From: Leptolinea sp964397625
GTDB lineage: Bacteria > Chloroflexota > Anaerolineae > Anaerolineales > Anaerolineaceae
Reading direction: 5' to 3'
Assembly: GCA_964397625.1 (NCBI GenBank)
Contig: CAYNJT010000107.1
Location: 1-7,509 of the forward strand
DNA: 7,509 nt
Shown here: positions 1-5,012 of the stretch, one piece after another
Layout: every line of letters begins with the position of its first letter
Position numbering within the stretch: position 1 is the stretch's first letter
Program-made: the position numbers and the translations under genes
Notes under the pieces: generated by a model
Databases searched by the model: none
What the model was told of the DNA's origin: nothing
Seen by the model: only the letters and a program-made list of their open reading frames with translations

Positions 1-45
1 GTCCCCCTCGCTGCCAAAATCTCTGGAGATGGTTACAGTTGTCAT
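1..45 (-). CDS. Cytidylate kinase-like family protein (5' fragment, first 15 codons)
   Basis: Only the start of this gene lies in the window; it runs off the left edge on the minus strand. The 15 visible residues read MTTVTISRDFGSEGD. This resembles the N-terminal beta strand and nucleotide-binding loop of the cytidylate kinase-like family (pattern ITISR-x-FGS-x-G), a group related to CMP/dCMP kinases that transfer phosphate from ATP to a nucleoside monophosphate. The start is well supported: an AGGAGG ribosome-binding site lies at 57-52 on the minus strand, six bases before the ATG at 45-43, and an extended -10 promoter lies further upstream. The gene is divergent from the lyase at 369. The family call rests on 15 residues, so the fold is likely but the substrate cannot be judged. 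Confidence 0.6.
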   Translation of the reverse strand, partial: MTTVTISRDFGSEGD

Positions 46-99
46 GTCACACCTCCTGTCGAAAATATGGGTTTGAAGGAAAGTATTTTCTTTGATTCC

Positions 100-108
100 A
101 TTATAGCA
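100..108 (-). promoter_or_regulatory. Extended -10 promoter for the leftward cytidylate-kinase-like gene
   Basis: On the minus strand the sequence TGCTATAAT spans 108-100. It is a consensus -10 hexamer (TATAAT) preceded by the TGn extension. No good -35 is visible at 16-18 bp (GTGTTA or TGTTAT are weak), as is common for extended -10 promoters. Transcription would begin near 93, giving an untranslated leader of about 48 nt that carries the AGGAGG site. Confidence 0.6.
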
Positions 109-120
109 ACCTGAACCATA

Positions 121-143
121 AATAACACCCCCTGTTTGTTATT
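121..143. promoter_or_regulatory. 7-bp inverted repeat between divergent promoters, possible operator
   Basis: AATAACA (121-127) and TGTTATT (137-143) form a perfect inverted repeat with a 9-bp spacer. The dyad sits almost midway between the two divergent -10 boxes (100-105 and 153-158) and overlaps both presumed -35 regions. A dimeric regulator bound here could affect both directions. The arms are short and AT-rich, so chance is a real alternative. No regulator gene is visible in the window. Confidence 0.3.
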
Positions 144-149
144 CGCATA

Positions 150-158
150 TGTTATAAT
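150..158 (+). promoter_or_regulatory. Extended -10 promoter reading toward the lyase gene
   Basis: TGTTATAAT at 150-158 is an exact TGn plus TATAAT extended -10 element. The -35 region (about 130-135) is poor. Transcription would start near 165 and meet the intrinsic terminator at 249-290, producing an RNA of roughly 125 nt unless the terminator is read through into the gene at 369. Confidence 0.55.
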
Positions 159-164
159 CTCATC

Positions 165-290
165 GGAAAACGAAGACCCATGGTGTCCTTTTATTTACTC
201 CCAACGTTATAACGCTCCCTCTGGAATAAAACCTTACATCTACGTTTAGGCGCGTCCTGGCCCTGATCGGGCTGGGAACGCGCCTTTTTT
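165..290 (+). ncRNA. Candidate ~125-nt terminated leader or small RNA upstream of the lyase
   Basis: This segment is bounded by an extended -10 promoter (150-158) and a strong intrinsic terminator (249-290), and no recognisable gene lies between them. It could be an attenuated leader for the lyase at 369 or a free-standing small RNA. It contains a 10-codon ATG frame at 180-212 (MVSFYLLPTL) without a proper ribosome-binding site, and a CGTTATAACG palindrome at 205-214. I saw no T-box motif, no TnaC-like Trp/Pro leader peptide and no riboswitch consensus. No upstream segment convincingly pairs with the terminator arm. The right end is defined by the T-run; the left end is estimated from the promoter. 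Confidence 0.4.
249..290 (+). terminator. Strong intrinsic terminator upstream of the lyase gene
   Basis: GGCGCGT (249-255) pairs with ACGCGCC (278-284). Above this, positions 256-263 pair with 269-276, including two G-U pairs, around a 5-nt loop with A277 bulged. Six T residues follow at 285-290. The T-run is only on the plus-strand 3' side, so the terminator works rightward. With no gene between 46 and 249 on the plus strand, it either ends a short RNA or attenuates transcription of the gene at 369. Confidence 0.85.
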
Positions 291-303
291 ACATCACACA
301 CTC

Positions 304-329
304 CCGCGTATTGTATTTACCACACGCGG
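304..329. repeat. 6-bp inverted repeat in the lyase leader
   Basis: CCGCGT (304-309) and ACGCGG (324-329) form a perfect inverted repeat with a 14-bp spacer, between the terminator and the AGGAGG site of the lyase gene. It could be an operator or a small hairpin in the messenger. A poor TTGTAT/GATATT promoter-like pair (311-316 and 334-339) overlaps it. Support is limited to the symmetry itself. Confidence 0.25.
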
Positions 330-368
330 CGGAGATATTCTTATTTATCCATCAGGAGGAAACAGGCA

Positions 369-1814
369 ATGAAGATTCAACTTTCAGACGGTAGGACAAT
401 CCCCATAGAAATGCACAAGGTGCGTATTGTGCAAAGCACCCAGCTGCCGGCCATCCGCCGCAGAAAAGAGGCCATCGAAAACGCGGGGTATAACACCTTC
501 CTGCTGCGCACCCGGGATGTGTTCCTGGATATGTTGACAGACAGCGGCACCAACGCGATGAGTGATAACCAGTTAGCTGCCATGATGCGCGCGGATGATG
601 CTTACGCGGGAAGTGAGAGTTTTTATCGTCTGACCGATGCGGTAAAAGAAATATTCGGCTTTGAATATGTTATCCCGGTACATCAGGGCAGGGCGGCGGA
701 ACATCTGCTGGCCAAGACCTTTGTTAAACCCGGCGATGTGGTACTAATGAATTATCACTTTACCACCTCCAAAGCCCATATTGACCTGGTGGGCGGGAAA
801 GTGCTTGAGATTTTCACTGATGATGCCATGGTCACTAACAGTCAGGTGCAATTCAAGGGCAATCTCGACCTGAAGAAATTTGAGGAAGCCATCAAACATT
901 ACGGAGCTGAAAAAATTGCCTATGTGCGTATGGAAGCTACCACCAACCTGATCGGCGGGCAGCCATTTTCATTGGAAAACCTGAAGCTGGTGAAAGAGCT
1001 GGCATCCAAACATCATATCCCACTGGTATTTGATGGCAGCCTAATCTCTGAAAATGCTTACTTTATCCAATCGCGAGAAAAATCACACAGTGATAGAACC
1101 ATCCGGGAAATTCTGAAAGATTTGATGAAGTATGTGGATATTTTCTATATGTCCGGCCGGAAAAGCGCGGCGGTTCGTGGTGGGATGATCGCTACCAATC
1201 AGAAAAAATTCTACGATCAAATTCTGCCCTTATTACCTGTTTATGAAGGCTTCGCCACATATGGTGGCATGTCAACCAAGGAAATTGAAGCCATGGCCGT
1301 CGGCCTGCGGGAAATGACCGAACAGGATGTGGCCAGCAGCGGCGCCGATTTCATTGAGTACTTCGTCAATCAACTTGAATCAAAAGGTGTTCCGGTGGTT
1401 ACCCCGGCGGGTGGACTGGCCTGTCATGTGGACGCGAGGCGTTTCCTCCCGCATATCGCCCAGCCCCAATATCCGGCTGGAGCGCTGGCGGCGGCTATCT
1501 ACCTGGTTTCCGGTGTGCGCAGCATGGAAAGGGGAACCATATCAACAGACCGCGACGCCCAGGGGAATGATGTTATGTCTGATCTCGAACTGGCGCGCCT
1601 TGCGGTTCCTCGCCGGGTGTTCACCATGAGCCAGTTGGATTACGCGGCTGACCGCATCGCCTGGTTGTATGCCCACCGCGACCTGGTACAGGGTCTAAAA
1701 TTTAAAGAAGAACCCCCGGTTTTACGCTTTTTCTTTGGCAAACTGCAGCCGGTCAGTCCGTGGGCGGATGACCTGATGAAAGCCTTCATCAAGGATTTCG
1801 GCGACGCTTGTTAA
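369..1814 (+). CDS. Tyrosine phenol-lyase-like beta-eliminating lyase (tryptophanase/TPL family, PLP-dependent)
   Basis: This cytosolic fold-type I PLP enzyme belongs to the family that splits tyrosine to phenol, or tryptophan to indole, plus pyruvate and ammonia. Family blocks in order are LLTDSGTNAMS (about 55-65), AYAGSESFY (78-86), the phosphate-binding HQGR (105-108), NLIGGQP (193-199), FDGSLISENAYF (221-232), MSGRK (261-265, Schiff-base Lys265) and VPRRVFT (413-419). Residues that distinguish TPL from tryptophanase are TPL-type: Thr132, Arg388 in SMERG and Phe454 in LRFF (TPL T124, R381, F448), and the tryptophanase insertion before the FTT block is absent. Unusual points: the Arg that contacts the PLP O3' (TPL R217) is Leu225, the KKD motif is RKS, one residue is missing just after it, and the cation-site Glu69 is Asp77. 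The C-terminus runs about 20 residues past the usual end. At 481 aa it is slightly longer than the usual 455-475. AGGAGG at 354-359 fixes the start. True substrate uncertain. Confidence 0.88.
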   Translation: MKIQLSDGRTIPIEMHKVRIVQSTQLPAIRRRKEAIENAGYNTFLLRTRDVFLDMLTDSGTNAMSDNQLAAMMRADDAYAGSESFYRLTDAVKEIFGFEYVIPVHQGRAAEHLLAKTFVKPGDVVLMNYHFTTSKAHIDLVGGKVLEIFTDDAMVTNSQVQFKGNLDLKKFEEAIKHYGAEKIAYVRMEATTNLIGGQPFSLENLKLVKELASKHHIPLVFDGSLISENAYFIQSREKSHSDRTIREILKDLMKYVDIFYMSGRKSAAVRGGMIATNQKKFYDQILPLLPVYEGFATYGGMSTKEIEAMAVGLREMTEQDVASSGADFIEYFVNQLESKGVPVVTPAGGLACHVDARRFLPHIAQPQYPAGALAAAIYLVSGVRSMERGTISTDRDAQGNDVMSDLELARLAVPRRVFTMSQLDYAADRIAWLYAHRDLVQGLKFKEEPPVLRFFFGKLQPVSPWADDLMKAFIKDFGDAC

Positions 1815-1862
1815 AGATAATAACCGTGGCTGCATACCGCATGCATGGTTGGATATAGGATT

Positions 1863-1894
1863 AAGAACCGGATGGCGCCAACCATCCGGTTCTT
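1863..1894. terminator. Perfect 13-bp hairpin between convergent genes
   Basis: AAGAACCGGATGG (1863-1875) and CCATCCGGTTCTT (1882-1894) form an uninterrupted 13-bp stem with a 6-nt loop. It lies in the 127-bp gap between the lyase stop and the convergent SUMF1-domain gene. No clear T-run follows the stem on either strand, although the stem itself ends in TTCTT, so efficiency is uncertain. A bidirectional terminator or messenger-end stabiliser is the natural reading. Confidence 0.6.
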
Positions 1895-1941
1895 CTACGC
1901 CCGTAAGAATGAGATCAATTCTGGAAGGTGTGCTGATTGGG

Positions 1942-2859
1942 TCATTGGTGGGACGAACTGACGGCGCAGCGGAAACCCATCTGGCCGTCATAATAGTGCT
2001 CAGCTTTCCCACTGGCACGGGTAGTGACACGCAGGTCGACCGCCAGGCTGGTTGCTCCACCGCCCCGTCGTATGGCAAACTCGCCGATTTGAGGTCCGCG
2101 CGGATTTTTATTCGGGGAAGAGGTGTAATAGTCCGGTGAGTAAAAATCAGGTACCCACTCCCAAACATTTCCTGACATATTCAACGCGCCGTATGGGCTC
2201 GCGCCAGCCGGATAATCATCCACCGGGGCGGTCCGGCAGTAACTGCTATAACCGCAGCGCGGCCCGAGCGGATAATATTCCGGCGCATGGTTGCAAATGT
2301 AATAATTCGCGTGATCGCAATCCAACTCATTTCCCCAGGGATATAGGCGTGCGTCTGTGCCCCGGGCAGCTTTCTCCCATTCAGCCTCTGTGGGAAGACG
2401 CCTGCCTGCCCATTGACAATAGGCAGCCGCGTCCTCCGCGTAATAAATCAGCGCGGGATATTCCTGCCAATCCGGGTGCACCGAGTAGGGGATATATGTC
2501 AGGGCTGTAGTTTCATAGATTTTCGGGCGGCAGGCACCGGCTGCCATACATCTGGCGTAAGATGAGTTGCTTACTTCTGTACGATCCAACCAGAAGGTGT
2601 CCAGGTAGACGCGATGCTGCGGTTTTTCATCTTCACCGGCACGCCCATCTGCGACTGAAGCTCCCATGTAGAAGGTTCCGGCGGGTACACAGACCAGGTT
2701 CGTGCCATCAACCGGAGATGTCCAGGTCTGGCCGATCCGCAGGCAATCCGGAAGGTCAGATGCTAACCGGTCCGCGTGAATTTTGGAGACCATCGTGAAG
2801 CTGAATATAAGAGAAGAAGACAACAGAGTCAGGGAAAATTGGAGAAATCGTTTGTTCAT
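1942..2859 (-). CDS. Secreted SUMF1/FGE-sulfatase-domain protein, non-catalytic type
   Basis: The 305-residue product begins with a signal peptide (MNKRF, hydrophobic stretch to about residue 24, likely cleavage after IHA at 27-29), followed by a formylglycine-generating-enzyme-like domain from about residue 47 to the end. Family motifs are VPAGTFYMG (58-66), RLPTEAEWEKAARG (154-167), YPWGNE (173-178), NMSGNVWEW (227-235), RRGGG (264-268) and the terminal GFRCA (295-299). True FGE oxidises a sulfatase cysteine using two cysteines just after the RGG motif. Here that stretch (269-284) has none, and no sulfatase gene is nearby, so sulfatase maturation is unlikely. An extracytoplasmic binding or structural role is inferred. 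Ten cysteines, all in the mature part, suggest disulfide bonds. A GAGGG (2868-2864) precedes the ATG by 4 nt. Divergent from the phosphate operon, convergent with the lyase; no operon partner. Confidence 0.88.
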   Translation of the reverse strand: MNKRFLQFSLTLLSSSLIFSFTMVSKIHADRLASDLPDCLRIGQTWTSPVDGTNLVCVPAGTFYMGASVADGRAGEDEKPQHRVYLDTFWLDRTEVSNSSYARCMAAGACRPKIYETTALTYIPYSVHPDWQEYPALIYYAEDAAAYCQWAGRRLPTEAEWEKAARGTDARLYPWGNELDCDHANYYICNHAPEYYPLGPRCGYSSYCRTAPVDDYPAGASPYGALNMSGNVWEWVPDFYSPDYYTSSPNKNPRGPQIGEFAIRRGGGATSLAVDLRVTTRASGKAEHYYDGQMGFRCAVSSSHQ

Positions 2860-2964
2860 ACATCCCTCATGCGGGGAATCGTAACATGGATCATTTTCTC
2901 ATAAGGTGAATAAGACAACCTCAGGCGGATTAGGCTACAACAACCTGTACTCTCTGGTACGCAT

Positions 2965-2992
2965 TTTGCATAAATAGTTGGCGACATATAAT
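2965..2992 (+). promoter_or_regulatory. Promoter of the DUF47-PiT phosphate operon
   Basis: TTTGCA (2965-2970) and the perfect -10 TATAAT (2987-2992) are separated by 16 bp. Transcription would start near 2999, giving a leader of about 60 nt before the ATG at 3059. This placement rules out the upstream in-frame TTG at 2978, which overlaps the promoter. Two ACAACCT direct repeats (2915-2921 and 2940-2946, 25 bp apart) lie upstream and might be activator contacts. I saw no recognisable Pho-box. Confidence 0.6.
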
Positions 2993-3058
2993 AGAAAAAC
3001 ACGCATATTTTCTAAAGTAGGCACTTTGATATCAAGAAATAAAAAAATTGGATGGCTT

Positions 3059-3688
3059 ATGAAAATCCGCGATCTTTTGAAACCAAAACCGAATAAGTTT
3101 ATGTTAATGTTGGTTGATCAGACTGAAATCACCTCCAAAGGGCTTGAACTGCTGACACACTACCTGAAAAAACGCAGTTCAAATGTGGCAAAACAGATCG
3201 TTGAGACTGAGAATCAGGCCATTGAAATGCGGCGGATTATGATTGAAGAATTGATGGATACGTTCGTCACTCCTTTCGATCGTGAGGATATCTTCGCGCT
3301 CTCCCGTGACTTAGACGACATTCTGCGCTATTCCAGCACAACCGTGGAAGAGATGGAAATACTGGATGTGACACCCACCCCGGCAATGCAAAAGATGGCC
3401 GATCTTTTGTATGAAGCATCGCGGGAACTTGGGCTGGCCGTTATGCGGCTGCAGGACAAACATTACTCAGTAGCCACCGAACATGCCAACGCGGCTAAAC
3501 GCATTGAACACCAGGTCGAGACAACCTACCGTGAAGCTCTGGCTGAATTGTTCCAGGAAACCAAAGAAGTTAAACGGATGATGACTGTTTTGAAAACTCG
3601 TGAGATTTACCGGCATCTGAGCAACGCGGCTGACCGCCAGGCTCGCGCCGCGGATGTGATCTCGGACATTATTTTGAAGGTGGCCTGA
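3059..3688 (+). CDS. DUF47 / PhoU-like phosphate transport accessory protein (Pit accessory protein)
   Basis: This 209-residue soluble protein is predicted to be almost entirely helical and belongs to the DUF47 family, distant relatives of PhoU that are encoded next to PiT permeases and thought to modulate phosphate uptake. The hallmark block TFVTPFDREDIFALSRDLDD is at 68-87, in the first three-helix half. The second half ends in REIYRHLSNAADRQ (181-194). PhoU-type metal-binding motifs usually read E/D-x3-D. The first is present around DLDD (84-87), but in the second the expected acidic residue is Ser188, so metal binding may differ. The length fits the family (about 205-215). I chose the ATG at 3059 because the promoter lies at 2965-2992 and the family usually begins about there; only a weak GGATGG (3050-3055) serves as ribosome-binding site. 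It is 9 bp upstream of the PiT gene, a clear operon. Confidence 0.88.
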   Translation: MKIRDLLKPKPNKFMLMLVDQTEITSKGLELLTHYLKKRSSNVAKQIVETENQAIEMRRIMIEELMDTFVTPFDREDIFALSRDLDDILRYSSTTVEEMEILDVTPTPAMQKMADLLYEASRELGLAVMRLQDKHYSVATEHANAAKRIEHQVETTYREALAELFQETKEVKRMMTVLKTREIYRHLSNAADRQARAADVISDIILKVA

Positions 3689-3697
3689 GGCCGATCC

Positions 3698-4678
3698 ATG
3701 GACGCGCAACTTGCCGCCCTGATCATAGCAGCATTGATCTTTGACTTTCTCAACGGCGTGCATGATTCTAGCAACATAGTTGCCACGATCATCTCCAGTC
3801 GGTCGTTGTCACCCCGCCTCGCGTTAGGGTTGACTGCCATCGCGGAATTCTGCGGGCCATTCCTATTCGGTGTGGCGGTGGCAAAAACCATCGGTTCCGA
3901 AATCATTCCCCCGCACCTGATGACCATGCCGGTATTGCTCTCCGCATTGTGCGGAGCCATCCTGTGGAATCTGCTGACCTGGTATTTTGGCATCCCCAGC
4001 AGTTCTTCCCACGCGCTTATTGGCGGGTTGATTGGCGCGACTGCAAGCGGGGTGGGGGTCAACGTCATTCAATTAACCGGATTATATAAAGTCTTCATAG
4101 CGCTGTTCCTTTCCCCGGTTATTGGACTGGCAGCCGGGTTCCTGTTCACCAAACTCGTTTACCTGCTGGCAACCAATGCATCGATGAAGATCAATTTTTT
4201 CTTCAAGCGTGCGCAGGTGGTAACCGGCATGGGCTTGGCGCTGAGTCACGGTGCCAATGACGCCCAGAAAACCATGGGGATTATCACCCTGGGACTGGTG
4301 GCCAGCGGTATGCTGGCTGACTTCCAGGTGCCGATTTGGGTGATCACCGTCAGCGCGCTGGCAATCGCCATTGGAACGGTATCGGGCGGCTGGCGGTTGA
4401 TTAAAACACTGGGAGCGGGATTCTTCCGCATCCGGCCGGTGCATGGTTTTTGCGCCCAGGTCACTTCGGCAAGCGTTATTCTCGGCGCCGCGCTGTTCGG
4501 CGGGCCGGTTAGTACCACACAGGTGGTCAGCTCGGCCATAATGGGCGTGGGCGCCGCGGAGCGGGTGAATAAAGTCCGCTGGAACCTGGCGATGAACATC
4601 CTGGCGGCCTGGTTGATCACGATCCCATTTTCCAGTTTGCTGGCTGCCGGGATATTCTTATTAATCAGGTTATTTTGA
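3698..4678 (+). CDS. pit: Low-affinity inorganic phosphate transporter, PiT/PHO4 family
   Basis: This integral membrane permease imports inorganic phosphate (or metal-phosphate) using the proton or sodium gradient. At 326 aa it matches compact bacterial PiT proteins. The internal duplication is clear: the first half has the signature GVHDSSN (20-26) and GIPSSSSHALIGG (98-110), and the second half has SHGANDAQKTMG (183-194) and GGPVSTTQVVSS (268-279). Each half contains the paired Asp/Asn and Ser-rich re-entrant elements expected for phosphate binding. I estimate 8-10 membrane segments, with a short central loop at about 160-178. The ATG at 3698 is preceded by TGAGG, where the stop codon of the DUF47 gene overlaps the ribosome-binding site, suggesting translational coupling. 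No convincing terminator follows directly; a new promoter begins only 15 bp after the stop. Confidence 0.95.
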   Translation: MDAQLAALIIAALIFDFLNGVHDSSNIVATIISSRSLSPRLALGLTAIAEFCGPFLFGVAVAKTIGSEIIPPHLMTMPVLLSALCGAILWNLLTWYFGIPSSSSHALIGGLIGATASGVGVNVIQLTGLYKVFIALFLSPVIGLAAGFLFTKLVYLLATNASMKINFFFKRAQVVTGMGLALSHGANDAQKTMGIITLGLVASGMLADFQVPIWVITVSALAIAIGTVSGGWRLIKTLGAGFFRIRPVHGFCAQVTSASVILGAALFGGPVSTTQVVSSAIMGVGAAERVNKVRWNLAMNILAAWLITIPFSSLLAAGIFLLIRLF

Positions 4679-4692
4679 AAACTGGTTGGTGG

Positions 4693-4720
4693 TTGACGTT
4701 TCACAAATCTATGAGATAAT
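4693..4720 (+). promoter_or_regulatory. Sigma-70-type promoter of the RNHCP leader RNA
   Basis: TTGACG (4693-4698) and GATAAT (4715-4720) are separated by 16 bp, each one base from consensus. This is the best two-element promoter in the window. It starts 15 bp after the PiT stop codon and drives the gene-free 4727-4998 stretch, with transcription expected to begin near 4727. Confidence 0.65.
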
Positions 4721-4726
4721 TTGTCC

Positions 4727-4998
4727 ATTATAAAAGGATGCTTTTTGTTTAATTTTGCTTCGGTCGTTGTTGTCACATTCACGGAGGAGTTCGCCCGCAG
4801 GTAGAGGCTAACGCCAGTTTTTGCGTTAAAACTCAACCACGGGCGGATTACTGTCCCGTGGTTTGCATTTAAAGACACAACCTGACCAGACTCTCACATG
4901 TAATGGGGGATTGGATTTACCAGGAATACGTCTTGTACTGATTCATAAAACAGGATTATGCAGCCGGCCGCGGGAGCGATCTCGCGGCTGGTTTATTT
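4727..4998 (+). ncRNA. Candidate structured cis-regulatory RNA upstream of the RNHCP gene (class unknown)
   Basis: A promoter (4693-4720) and an intrinsic terminator (4964-4998) bound about 270 nt without a credible gene. The RNA can fold into a domain at 4762-4887. Its closing stem pairs GGTC (4762-4765) with GACC (4884-4887) and GTTGTTGTC (4766-4774) with GACACAAC (4874-4881), with one bulged U. Inside, GAGTT (4787-4791) pairs with AACTC (4830-4834) around the hairpin TAACGC/GCGTTA (4809-4814, 4823-4828). A 9-bp hairpin, AACCACGGG/CCCGTGGTT (4835-4843, 4855-4863), follows at once. CGCCCG (4792-4797) can instead pair with CGGGCG (4840-4845), a pseudoknot that would open the 9-bp hairpin. I could not match it to a known riboswitch, ribozyme, 6S or SRP RNA. 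A 12-codon ATG frame (4903-4941) lacks a ribosome-binding site. The structure is hand-derived, without conservation data. Confidence 0.5.
4964..4998 (+). terminator. Intrinsic terminator just before the RNHCP gene
   Basis: CCGGCCGCGGGA (4964-4975) and TCTCGCGGCTGG (4980-4991) form a 12-bp stem with two G-U pairs, closed by a GCGA (GNRA) loop and followed by TTTATTT (4992-4998). It ends 14 nt before the ATG at 5013, so it would cut off the RNHCP gene unless read through. CCGCGGGA of the 5' arm can alternatively pair with TCCCGTGG at 4854-4861, an anti-terminator arrangement. Confidence 0.8.
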
Positions 4999-5012
4999 AA
5001 TGTGGCGGCAAC

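Noticed and set aside
205..214. Palindrome CGTTATAACG, echoed by GCGTTATAACGC at 5345-5356
   Set aside because: The second copy is inside the RNHCP coding region. A shared 11-mer is expected several times by chance in a window of this size, so it is not a convincing operator.
150..368. T-box, TnaC-like peptide or known amino-acid riboswitch in the lyase leader
   Set aside because: No T-box UGGNACC motif, no Trp/Pro leader peptide and no riboswitch consensus was found, so only a promoter and a terminator are claimed.
1722..2168. Minus-strand open frame of 148 codons spanning the end of the lyase and the SUMF1-domain gene
   Set aside because: It crosses two well-supported genes and the 13-bp hairpin between them and has no family features; it is a frame shadow.
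1942..2859. Formylglycine-generating sulfatase-activating enzyme
   Set aside because: The fold is right, but the catalytic cysteine pair is missing and no sulfatase gene is in the window.
4806..4834. GGCTAACGCC segment resembling the start of a twister ribozyme
   Set aside because: The remaining twister helices, pseudoknots and conserved bases could not be placed. The resemblance is limited to a few bases, and TAACGC is better explained by pairing with GCGTTA.
4246..4878. Minus-strand open frame of 210 codons antisense to the PiT gene and its downstream region
   Set aside because: It overlaps a strongly recognisable PiT gene and the structured leader, has no recognisable domain, and its residue composition is what the reverse strand of a membrane protein gives.
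4903..4941. Twelve-codon frame MGDWIYQEYVLY rich in aromatic residues, between the structured RNA and the terminator
   Set aside because: No ribosome-binding site precedes the ATG, and a frame this short is expected by chance. It would become interesting only if conserved.
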